Shown here in pieces: positions 57,352 to 64,000 of a DNA stretch of 64,000 bases. Location of the stretch: positions 21,567-85,566 of IMG/VR virus record IMGVR_UViG_3300020195_000016. One strand, written 5' to 3'. The notes below the pieces were generated by a model. That model had not been told where the DNA came from and ran no database searches. It saw only the letters and a list, made by a program, of their open reading frames with translations. Both the position numbers and the translations under genes were made by a program. The first letter of the stretch is position 1; the number at the start of each line of letters is the position of its first letter. This DNA is from a virus.

Positions 57352-57903
57352 TTACAGAGTAGAGCCACCAGCGACGTTTTGCACTTGTTCGGCAAGAAGA
57401 TCGGCTTCCTTTTTATCCTGGGCTTCCTTGCGTTGCTTCATCATTAGGTCAACAAAAATGTCGTATTTTTCCTCACGGTCCTTAAGCTCTTTAATCAAAG
57501 ATTCTACGGTAAAGACTTTCTTGACCAGAATATGAGACGTTTCAGACCCAAAAGCCTTGACTGGCTCTTGATGTTTGATCATCTCTTCTTCTTTTACAAC
57601 CTTGTTATCACCGTCTAGCTCTGCAGGAACATATTCTATAACTTCTTCAGTAAGAGATTCGACCAAGCCTTTGCGAAGCAGAGTCTGCCAGCGACTAGTT
57701 GTCTTAAAAAGCTTTGTAGACAAGCGAACGAGCTCGTCACGCTGTTCTGCAGAAGGTTCAAGGCTTCCTTCTGAAACCTTAATTGCAGCATTGTGAGCCA
57801 AGGCCGCTTCTTTCTTGCTTTGTCTCTTGCTTTGTTTTGAGTTCAGGTCAGAATATTTAGTGTCCATGTTATCTCCGGTTTTAGTGAAATCTTTCAGATT
57901 CAT
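57352..57903 (-). CDS. Helical protein, 183 aa, unknown
   Basis: Very charged and helical (SKQSKRQSKKEAALAHN, then ESLIKELKDREEKYDIFVDL). No family is recognised. It lies between the primase and the cysteine-cluster gene and overlaps the latter by ATGA, so it may assist replication. Confidence 0.65.
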   Translation of the reverse strand: MNLKDFTKTGDNMDTKYSDLNSKQSKRQSKKEAALAHNAAIKVSEGSLEPSAEQRDELVRLSTKLFKTTSRWQTLLRKGLVESLTEEVIEYVPAELDGDNKVVKEEEMIKHQEPVKAFGSETSHILVKKVFTVESLIKELKDREEKYDIFVDLMMKQRKEAQDKKEADLLAEQVQNVAGGSTL

Positions 57904-58247
57904 AGCTCATCCTCGGGAGGATATTGACTCTCAATATGTTCAATAGCCTCTTCTTGTGTCAAGATTTGCTTTGCAAGCGATTTCTTCCCACAGCTACAAT
58001 CTGCACAATACGATCCAGTATTACACGATTTCTTTTCCGACACAACTTCAAAATTCATATCATGTCCATCAGGAAGGCTAAAAAGCAGTACTTTGACTGG
58101 ATTGTTCTTGAAGGCCTCTTTGAAATGATCCTGTAAGCTCTGCATAGTCTCTGGAAAAAAGCTGTCGCCTTTGAGCTTGATAATCAAAGTGTCATCTGGC
58201 TTTAGATTAAGCTTTGCCACCTCTACTTCTACAAACTTGAGTTCCAT
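57900..58247 (-). CDS. Protein with cysteine cluster, 115 aa
   Basis: Residues 70-90 contain CNTGSYCADCSCGKK, four cysteines that could bind zinc or iron. The N-terminal part is alpha/beta (LKPDDTLIIKLKGDSFFPET, VLLFSLPDGHDM). No family is recognised. ATGA overlap downstream. Confidence 0.65.
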   Translation of the reverse strand: MELKFVEVEVAKLNLKPDDTLIIKLKGDSFFPETMQSLQDHFKEAFKNNPVKVLLFSLPDGHDMNFEVVSEKKSCNTGSYCADCSCGKKSLAKQILTQEEAIEHIESQYPPEDEL

Positions 58248-58248
58248 A

Positions 58249-58416
58249 TTATTCCTTTGATGAGCTTTTTAAGCCCAAGATTGCCAAGAAAAGGATTTCG
58301 ACACGTTTCTCTAAACTTGCAACAGTTTGGCGAGCGTCAACTCTTCGTTCGAAAACCAACAGTTTGTTGAGTTGAGAAATGAGTTCTTGCAGTTCTTGTA
58401 CGGTTACTTTTTCCAT
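58249..58416 (-). CDS. Small helical protein, 55 aa
   Basis: ATG 58416 is preceded by AGAGGAAAAAT. The 55-residue product starts MEKVTVQELQELISQLNKLL and looks like a two-helix coiled coil with a hydrophobic end (ILFLAILGLK). It stops one base before the next start and overlaps the upstream gene by 13 bases, so it is well integrated in the operon. Confidence 0.65.
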   Translation of the reverse strand: MEKVTVQELQELISQLNKLLVFERRVDARQTVASLEKRVEILFLAILGLKSSSKE

Positions 58417-58697
58417 ATTTTTCCTCTAAAAAATTCTTCGTTAATAGTATATCTAGTTTCTACACGAGCATTTGGATATTGAGAGTGCCCTTTAAGTATC
58501 GAACTGTTATGATAACAGATCGCCCTGTCTCCGTCAACTACCGTGGACATTCTTTTCATGTTGTTCAATTTCCAGGCGATTCCCAATATGAATCGGGCCA
58601 AGATCATAGGGAGCTTTAGGTCTTCTGCTACAAGGTAGCCCTGAGATAAGTATTTGGCATCAACCATATTGAACCAGTTATTAAAGGGGCGTTTCAT
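58404..58697 (-). CDS. Hypothetical protein, 97 aa
   Basis: Basic, partly hydrophobic protein (MILARFILGIAWKLNNMKR). No family is recognised. It overlaps the helicase gene by 17 bases, so it is probably co-translated with it. Could be a helicase loader by position, but nothing in the sequence supports this. Confidence 0.6.
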   Translation of the reverse strand: MKRPFNNWFNMVDAKYLSQGYLVAEDLKLPMILARFILGIAWKLNNMKRMSTVVDGDRAICYHNSSILKGHSQYPNARVETRYTINEEFFRGKIWKK

Positions 58698-59847
58698 TTT
58701 CGTCCTTTTCGTCTTTTAAAGGGATCGATGGCCTGCCGGACTCCTGCTCCGCAAAGGAGCGAGCATATAGACGGTCAATCTTGTTCTTGTGAACCTCATC
58801 GATAAACGCCTGGTTATATTCTACAAAAGCCCCCTTTCTATAGCCAGTAAAAAATGAAGATCCTACGGCTTCGTTGAAGCGAGACTTATGGATTATCCAT
58901 TCAGTTCGTAGATTTGCGCGGTCAGCGACCATTTCCATGATCATCGTAGAAGGATCTGTAATGATCTTGCGCCCTTTAATACGGTGTTCCACTGGAACCT
59001 TTTTATCCTTATCTGGCGGCAAGACTTGGGCAAAAATCACGATTGGGGCTGGATATTCATTCTTATAACGGTCCAAAGAATTAGCCAAACGAGCTTGAAC
59101 TTCATATTCAGTCATGTGTGGATTGAGCTTGGAGTGCTTAATATTCTGATAGTAATCAATAATAACCACATCATAATACTCTTTGTTTTGAATCAGGCTA
59201 TCGAAAATACCCTCTATCCCCTCGATTGTAGTTGTAACCCCATGGTTTCCACTGTAATTATTATCGATCACATTCATGCGCCCATTTTCTGCTAAGAGCG
59301 GAATCCATTTATCAAAAGTGTGCTTCTGCTCATCGGTAAATTTGTCGTGATTTACGTAGGCCCATCCCTTGCTTAAACAGGTGATCCTGTTGTAAACGTC
59401 TTCTGCACGTTCCTCATTCGTAATAACCAAAACCCTACGACCCTTTTTGGTCTGAGGGTTGATCTGTCGTAAGGTTTCACGAACAATATTGGCAGCAGTA
59501 GTAGATTTTCCATCACCAGTCTTGGCAAGCATCAACAAAAGATTTTTGCGGAAATACGGCACAATACCAGAAAAAGATGGGCCGATAAACTTCATACCAT
59601 TACGGGCAGCATCGATATACTCTAGATTTTGTCTACGGAGCTCTGTAATAGCCCCCTCAGACATTTTGCCGTAATCAGTATTCTTGGATTTAGCAAGCTC
59701 TTCTTCAACGCGAGTTATACGGTCAATTTCGAGAGTGGCTTTTCGATCACGCAACACAAGCTCTTTGGAATTGAGCTCCTTGCGTTTCTTCGCTTCTTCG
59801 GCTTCTTTTTCTATATTTGCTTGGAAGTCTTTGATTTCATCACTCAT
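58681..59847 (-). CDS. DnaB-like replicative helicase (gp41-type)
   Basis: The 388-residue protein has an N-terminal charged coiled coil (1-60) and then a RecA-fold motor. Walker A is AKTGDGKST (108-116). ITNEERAEDV corresponds to motif H1a, and Walker B is VVIIDYYQN (227-235). IVIFAQVLPP near 275 and RTEWIIHKSRFNEAVGSS near 325-340 match later DnaB motifs. It unwinds DNA at the replication fork as a hexamer. The usual N-terminal DnaB domain is replaced by the coiled coil. Confidence 0.85.
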   Translation of the reverse strand: MSDEIKDFQANIEKEAEEAKKRKELNSKELVLRDRKATLEIDRITRVEEELAKSKNTDYGKMSEGAITELRRQNLEYIDAARNGMKFIGPSFSGIVPYFRKNLLLMLAKTGDGKSTTAANIVRETLRQINPQTKKGRRVLVITNEERAEDVYNRITCLSKGWAYVNHDKFTDEQKHTFDKWIPLLAENGRMNVIDNNYSGNHGVTTTIEGIEGIFDSLIQNKEYYDVVIIDYYQNIKHSKLNPHMTEYEVQARLANSLDRYKNEYPAPIVIFAQVLPPDKDKKVPVEHRIKGRKIITDPSTMIMEMVADRANLRTEWIIHKSRFNEAVGSSFFTGYRKGAFVEYNQAFIDEVHKNKIDRLYARSFAEQESGRPSIPLKDEKDENETPL

Positions 59848-60322
59848 CGGAATCGAATCCTAACATTTGTGAAAGCTCACTGTCAATCTCAGTCACTGGC
59901 AATGGATCTTTAAAAATAGAACGGTCAAGCTCCTTGCCAAAACGCGGCACTTCTTCCTCTTCCTCTTCTGTCTTATCAGGCTTTGGCGCTTGTGGCGTGA
60001 TTTTTAATTTTTCGGGTTTTGTTTCCTCGTCAGTTAGCTTAGAAAACTCCTTATCGGCCCAAATCCGCGAAGTTGCCGTATTGAAAAGTCCTTCTAGGAT
60101 ATTTTTCCAGATTTTAAGCTTTCTCCTGTCATGTCTTGGGTTGGTGCAACGGATAAGCACCTTGGATCTAACCAAGGTCACGCTTTCTTTCTTGCCACCG
60201 CGATCTTTAAGTGTTTTCAACAGGATCATAAACGCTTCAATGCGTTCATCCTGGCCCTTGGGCAAGATGTTGTTGTCAAGTCTGTCCAGCCATGCTTCAA
60301 TGGTCAGGTCCAAATCTTCCAC
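59840..60322 (-). CDS. Acidic protein, 160 aa, GTG start
   Basis: GTG at 60322, preceded by GGAG. Residues 1-90 are basic and helical (LVRSKVLIRCTNPRHDRRK). Residues 95-130 are a disordered acidic linker ending in EEEEEEVPRFGK, and the C-terminus is acidic. Overlaps the helicase gene by ATGA-like spacing. A replication accessory protein is plausible by position only. Confidence 0.6.
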   Translation of the reverse strand: MEDLDLTIEAWLDRLDNNILPKGQDERIEAFMILLKTLKDRGGKKESVTLVRSKVLIRCTNPRHDRRKLKIWKNILEGLFNTATSRIWADKEFSKLTDEETKPEKLKITPQAPKPDKTEEEEEEVPRFGKELDRSIFKDPLPVTEIDSELSQMLGFDSDE

Positions 60323-61240
60323 TCAAATCTCCAATTTCGTTAGCCATTTCCGAGCAGTCTTGATTTCATCGGAATAATATGGCCTATCTTCATATTTTGC
60401 TATAAACGAGCGCAGCTGTCTAGCTTTTTCTGACATAGACTGATTGTTAAATCTGCGCTTCTTAACTCTCCAGTACTTTTCTTCTTCCTGGGTAGAGAAG
60501 TAGATTTGCTCTGGCGTATGATTGTGAGCGTTGTCATAGGGGTCTAAATCAGCCCCAGTCAGGTCAATAGGGTCCAAGCTACGTTGCTCTATTGGAACAG
60601 ATATGTACCACATATCGCCAAACATGAACGAGCGTTCGTTCTTCGATACTTGAGCCTTCTTGCGTATAGACTTGAATACGGCCAGGTCTATCTTGCGATA
60701 CCCATAATTCTCATAGCCCTTAATTAGATTCCTAAGGATTTTTGGAGGTGCGGCCTTGCCATGATAAAGATGGAATTCTTCAGCAGGAAAACCTTTGATG
60801 TTACGAGCTTTTTGACGGCAAACACGAACAAGATCTTCCATTCGCTGTCTTAAGAAAATTGTGAAATTAGCCTTGTTCTTATTTAAAAATTCCCACGCCT
60901 CTGGAATATGGTTCTTTGTACGCTCGATTATTTTGATAAACTCGTCATACTTGGCAGGCATTTTTTCCATTGAAAACAGACCAAGATAAGAAACGAGATG
61001 GCACTGACCTACGCTGTCAATATCCTCTACAGAAAACCCTACAGCATGGAACAGGCCATGATAGGTGTAAAAAGTCTTTTTAGAGACCCTTTTGATAATG
61101 TGCATATAAGGCCCCATTTCTATTTTAGTTGGATTGGCCCTGGACTTGCGAAAATATTGATGTCTTAAATAGCAGAGTTCAAATTCGTTTTTTGAATGAA
61201 TCTTCTTTTTATTTGCCTTTGGTCTCATTATTTCATTCAT
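60323..61240 (-). CDS. Hypothetical protein, 305 aa (possible transcription or replication factor)
   Basis: Basic helical protein. A segment FSVEDIDSVGQCHLVSYLGL followed by helices with LRQRMEDLVRVCRQKARNI is faintly like sigma-factor region 2, but the match is too weak to name it. The C-terminal half has NHTPEQIYFSTQEEEKYWR and a basic RVKKRRFNNQ. No other motif is recognised. The upstream 189-base gap holds the hairpin cluster described next. Confidence 0.6.
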   Translation of the reverse strand: MNEIMRPKANKKKIHSKNEFELCYLRHQYFRKSRANPTKIEMGPYMHIIKRVSKKTFYTYHGLFHAVGFSVEDIDSVGQCHLVSYLGLFSMEKMPAKYDEFIKIIERTKNHIPEAWEFLNKNKANFTIFLRQRMEDLVRVCRQKARNIKGFPAEEFHLYHGKAAPPKILRNLIKGYENYGYRKIDLAVFKSIRKKAQVSKNERSFMFGDMWYISVPIEQRSLDPIDLTGADLDPYDNAHNHTPEQIYFSTQEEEKYWRVKKRRFNNQSMSEKARQLRSFIAKYEDRPYYSDEIKTARKWLTKLEI

Positions 61241-61255
61241 ATATCTCCAAAAAAT

Positions 61256-61395
61256 GGGTCAGGCAAGACGCTACCTTGCTAGCCCTGGTCATGGGAAGTA
61301 TCCTTCCCAGCAGCGGCTTCGACGTTGCAATCGCCAACGTGTCTCCAGTGGCGTGAACCGCTTTGTTCAAGCGTTATTAAGTTCACACGTCCACA
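61256..61395. ncRNA. Candidate structured RNA between uvsX-like and downstream gene
   Basis: The 189-base gap (61241-61429) has no credible gene but four strong hairpins. GCAAG/CTTGC is nested in GGG/CCC near 61256-61285. TGGGAAG-TATC-CTTCCCA lies at 61292-61309 and ACGTTG/CAACGT at 61322-61340. GTGAAC/GTTCAC at 61353-61386 encloses CGCTT/AAGCG. Local composition is more GC-rich than its surroundings. On the minus strand it would be a 5' leader of the 61240 gene or a processed RNA; the strand is not settled by a T run. Confidence 0.55.
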
Positions 61396-61429
61396 GCTTT
61401 CCACGTAGCTAACCCAAAATGTTAAATCG

Positions 61430-62500
61430 TTAAACAGAGTCCTTGGCAATTACCGCAGTGATCACCTGAGCATATAGCTCAGCATCGTCCCGTAGAGCAA
61501 AAGCACATTCTTTTTTACCATTAAACTTGCGGTCACCAATTTTGTAGGTTTTCGTACCTTCCCTGGTAATTGCACCGACATTGTAACCTAGAAAAAAGAG
61601 TTCTTCATGCTGATTAGACATGCCTTTTTTGTAATCCAAAAAGAACACTCCAGCACGGCCTGACTGACCGATTGAGCTTTGTTCCATTTTGACATAGATC
61701 TTATGTCCGGTAACAAGCTCTTGCCCACGGGCGTCTTTAGTCTCTTCCTCAGTAAAGGTCTTTCCTTCGATATCGGTCTTATCTTCAGAGGCACCAGCCT
61801 TCTTGAAAGAGATGAAATACTCGAATCCGTGCTTCGTAGCCCAGCTTTCGGCCATTTTTTCTTTTGGCGCGTACTTATTCACTGCGTCCACGTTACCGCG
61901 CATCTGAGAAGTAGCGATTAAAGGAATCTTATTGCGCTTACAGAAAGGCACGAGTTTCATTAGACCAATAGATACCGTTAGAGCGTGATCGCCAACCAAG
62001 TGATTGGATACGGAGTCAGTAGCATCACGCTTAACACCCATAACGTTCGTTAGGGAGTCGATTGCAATCAATCCGAGAGGCATACCGTCTTGAACCATTG
62101 GCTTGATGTCTTTTTCGATACGGTCAAACACTTCTTCAGCGCTGTTGGTATCATAAATGGTCATATAGTCTTTGTCGATCTCAGGAAAAGCATCGTGTTG
62201 AAGCTGTCCACGCATCTCGGTATTGAAGATCAAACAGTGACGCTTTTCATCCTCAGTCTTGTCTTTGTCTTCACGCTGGATCTGTAGAACCATTGCGTAA
62301 ACAGCAAGAGATTTACCTGCTTTGGGCTCAGAGAATAGAAGGATGGAAGCATTCTTAGGGCATCCATGGGACTTATTTGCGAAAATCCAGTTAAAATAGG
62401 GACTTGGAGTACTGATTACATTCTCTTTTGCGTAAGAATCGTATTCGTAATTTACAGTGTCTTCATAAGCACGAAGTTGCTTTAGGTATTTGTTTGCCAT
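61430..62500 (-). CDS. uvsX: UvsX/RecA-like recombinase
   Basis: Forms filaments on single-stranded DNA and performs strand exchange, supporting recombination-dependent replication as in T4. Walker A is SEPKAGKS (57-64) and Walker B is LGLIAIDSLT (142-151). IPLIATSQMRGNVD near 195-208 corresponds to the loop region with the conserved glutamine. The 356-residue length matches the family. It is upstream of the helicase in the same operon and next to the ssDNA-binding protein gene. Confidence 0.88.
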   Translation of the reverse strand: MANKYLKQLRAYEDTVNYEYDSYAKENVISTPSPYFNWIFANKSHGCPKNASILLFSEPKAGKSLAVYAMVLQIQREDKDKTEDEKRHCLIFNTEMRGQLQHDAFPEIDKDYMTIYDTNSAEEVFDRIEKDIKPMVQDGMPLGLIAIDSLTNVMGVKRDATDSVSNHLVGDHALTVSIGLMKLVPFCKRNKIPLIATSQMRGNVDAVNKYAPKEKMAESWATKHGFEYFISFKKAGASEDKTDIEGKTFTEEETKDARGQELVTGHKIYVKMEQSSIGQSGRAGVFFLDYKKGMSNQHEELFFLGYNVGAITREGTKTYKIGDRKFNGKKECAFALRDDAELYAQVITAVIAKDSV

Positions 62501-62513
62501 TTTATTTCCTTTT

Positions 62514-63032
62514 TTATTTCTTGCCAGAGGTAACGTACATTTGGTCTGCAGTTAGACCTGATCTGATAATCAAGTCCATGCGTTTTCGCATATATCTGCA
62601 GACGTTCTCTAAAACCTTGATTCGACCATCCACAAAACTTTCTATCGCTTTGAGCATAGCAATCCTGTCCAGGGCCTCAACGTAGTCAGCGTCTTGGATA
62701 AGATAGGCCTTACGCATATCAGCGTTGTCTTGCGACTTAGGCCTATCCTTCATGAAATCAGGGTATTTATCGATAAGCACTGTAGCTTTTGCTTGCTCCA
62801 GTGCTTTATCTGCCATTGCTAATTGATAAGTAACAGTAGCGTGGTGACGCTTGAGTTCTCGATAGGATTCATTGTAAGAGTGTTCCAAATCGGTATAAGT
62901 GATTGGGTTGACATCTTTAGCTTCGATGAAACGGAGTTCCGCTTCCTTCGTTGCGTTGAGATCCAGCTCAATCTTTGGCGTACCCTTAAAAGGGGGTATC
63001 ACCATTTTCTTATTATCGATTTGGTCAGACAT
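62514..63032 (-). CDS. Hypothetical helical protein, 172 aa
   Basis: Predominantly helical after a short proline-rich N-terminus (MVIPPFKGTPKIELDL). It has helices HHATVTYQLAMADKALEQAK and MLKAIESFVDGRIKVLENV. Its position between the ssDNA-binding protein and the recombinase is where a recombination mediator (UvsY-type) would be useful. I see no sequence signature for it, so the function is unknown. Confidence 0.7.
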   Translation of the reverse strand: MSDQIDNKKMVIPPFKGTPKIELDLNATKEAELRFIEAKDVNPITYTDLEHSYNESYRELKRHHATVTYQLAMADKALEQAKATVLIDKYPDFMKDRPKSQDNADMRKAYLIQDADYVEALDRIAMLKAIESFVDGRIKVLENVCRYMRKRMDLIIRSGLTADQMYVTSGKK

Positions 63033-63035
63033 TTA

Positions 63036-64000
63036 CTATAACCCCACTGACTTTAAAAATTCAGCATCTTCCTGTTCAGCTATCTTTTGAGCGGTAGTTA
63101 GAGCTGGCGCAGCTACTGGCGCAGCTACTGGCGCAGCTACTGGCGCAGCTACTGGCGCAGCTACTGGCGCAGCTACTGGCGCAGCTACTGGCGCAGCTAC
63201 TGGCGCAGCTACTGGCGCAGCTACATCTTCGTCTTCATATCCAGTATCATCGGCAACAAACTTGGAACCACCATTTGCCGCTCTGCCATATTTACCATCA
63301 AGAATCTCGTCTACAGCAGTAGCGCCTTCATTTACGATACGCTGAACTTCTTCCGAAGTAGGCTTAGTGATCATCTTATCGAGCTCACGGGTTTCAAACT
63401 CAAGTCGATCTTGGATTTCTGGAGTAAGAACATGAACCATATCACGTTCTACCTTGCCAACACCTTGAACATCAAGAACCTGTTTATACACTGACACTTG
63501 AACCAAAGTATCAAGGCCCATTCCAGAGCGGTCAAAGTTGAAGAAACGCCCATCATTTGCAGAAAGAGGGTCTTTGCCTTCAGTGCGTAATTGTTTGATA
63601 ACTGAGTCTAAAGCTAGTTTTGCCCTATGACGAATTTTCAGCACACCAATGTTACCTTGAAGGTCCATTGCATTCACGTAATGGTGACTGTCCATGTTAT
63701 ACAAAGGCTTTTGACCACCAAAAAACTTGAACAGGGCGGCTTCTTGTTCTTTGTTGCCGCTAGCCTTAGCGGCTTCAAGCATAGCTTTTCCTGTAGCTAT
63801 GCGATTCTTAGCAGCATCTGGGCTATCGATCATTTTGGTTTTATGATTCCTGATCTCAGAGCTCTGGAAAGTACGCATTTTACCTTCAGAATTCTTATAT
63901 CCATAATGGATGGACATGAACACAGACCAACGACCATCGTCGGCCAGATCACCGAGAGGGGGAAGGATACGAAACGTAGAACGTCCGTCCATGCGTTCAA
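63036..64000 (-). CDS. ssDNA-binding protein (gp32-like), 5' end outside the window
   Basis: The frame is open past the ATG at 63992 to the window edge, so that ATG is probably internal. The start STFRILPPLGD followed by IHYGY matches the core of gp32-type ssDNA-binding proteins, which coat single-stranded DNA at the fork. After residue 240 (counted from 63992) comes a linker with ten AAPV units, then an acidic tail (EQEDAEFLKSVGL). gp32 proteins use acidic tails to recruit partners. The perfect repeat linker is unusual. Confidence 0.75.
   Translation of the reverse strand, partial: ERMDGRSTFRILPPLGDLADDGRWSVFMSIHYGYKNSEGKMRTFQSSEIRNHKTKMIDSPDAAKNRIATGKAMLEAAKASGNKEQEAALFKFFGGQKPLYNMDSHHYVNAMDLQGNIGVLKIRHRAKLALDSVIKQLRTEGKDPLSANDGRFFNFDRSGMGLDTLVQVSVYKQVLDVQGVGKVERDMVHVLTPEIQDRLEFETRELDKMITKPTSEEVQRIVNEGATAVDEILDGKYGRAANGGSKFVADDTGYEDEDVAAPVAAPVAAPVAAPVAAPVAAPVAAPVAAPVAAPVAAPALTTAQKIAEQEDAEFLKSVGL
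63105..63224 (-). repeat. Ten perfect 12-bp tandem repeats (AAPV)10
   Basis: TGGCGCAGCTAC (plus-strand reading) is repeated ten times without a mismatch from 63105 to 63224. On the minus strand each unit encodes four residues of a repeating AAPV linker in the ssDNA-binding protein. Length is a multiple of three, so changes in copy number keep the frame. Confidence 0.95.

Noticed and set aside
60323-61240. Phage sigma factor
   Set aside because: One helical segment looks faintly like region 2, but no region 4 or clear -10 recognition helix can be seen; left as hypothetical.
61256-61395. tRNA or tmRNA gene
   Set aside because: Stems do not form a cloverleaf and no T-loop plus CCA end can be found on either strand.
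62514-63032. UvsY recombination mediator
   Set aside because: Position is suggestive, but there is no recognisable UvsY signature.
63105-63224. CRISPR-like array
   Set aside because: The 12-bp units are directly adjacent with no spacers and encode an in-frame AAPV linker.

Overview
The window is a contiguous piece of a large tailed-phage genome. It is most likely a lytic myovirus, with a contractile tail, that infects a Gram-negative bacterium. Contractile morphology follows from a tape-measure-like protein, hub, spike, gp25-like wedge domain and J-like wedge protein. A Gram-negative host follows from three small proteins with lipoprotein signal peptides and cysteine lipoboxes. Genes are densely packed, with many ATGA, TAATG and GTGA overlaps, and AT-leaning overall. 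I see no tRNA or rRNA gene, integrase, capsid, terminase or tail-sheath gene. No stretch longer than about 190 bases lacks a gene. The host genus cannot be told from the sequence.

Region 1 (1-9942, + strand) is an auxiliary and nucleotide-metabolism block. It holds an HNH endonuclease, a histidine phosphatase, a B12-dependent (class II) ribonucleotide reductase with no ordinary start codon, a T4 Rnl1-type RNA ligase, peptide deformylase, flavin-dependent thymidylate synthase ThyX, an Rrf2-type regulator and a second RNA ligase (Rnl2-like), among many small unknown genes. It ends in a 41-bp tandem repeat. A short minus-strand cluster (10066-11165) carries a lipoprotein, dUTPase and two small proteins. 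RNR, ThyX and dUTPase form a dNTP-supply set; the two ligases suggest RNA repair.

Region 2 (11299-33812) is the tail and lysis region. A GIY-YIG remnant precedes the tape measure protein, hub, spike, a CPBP-like membrane protein, a hub/LysM/gp25 fusion, a 2181-residue J-like wedge protein and its partners. Minus-strand islands carry a lipoprotein metalloprotease and a lysis-type pair (lytic transglycosylase and calcineurin-like phosphoesterase).

Region 3 (33974-50841, + strand) encodes fibres and adhesins: a collagen-containing protein, a classical fibre, two proteins sharing a roughly 70-residue NPQFQ domain, and three consecutive paralogous kelch-propeller proteins of 811, 1083 and 1062 residues. 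The kelch proteins are the most conspicuous accessory system. Variable beta-propellers alternate with near-identical linkers, suggesting modular exchange of receptor-binding domains.

Region 4 (50950-64000, minus strand) is the replication and recombination block. Reading from the right-hand end it carries a gp32-like ssDNA-binding protein with a perfect (AAPV)10 linker, a UvsX/RecA recombinase, a dense cluster of hairpins that may be a structured RNA, a DnaB-like helicase, an AEP-type primase, an HNH-ClpP fusion and a CYTH protein. Next come small genes whose junctions share a repeated linker encoding 9-residue peptides, then a PLP-dependent aminotransferase. Strong terminators separate it from the adhesin block.
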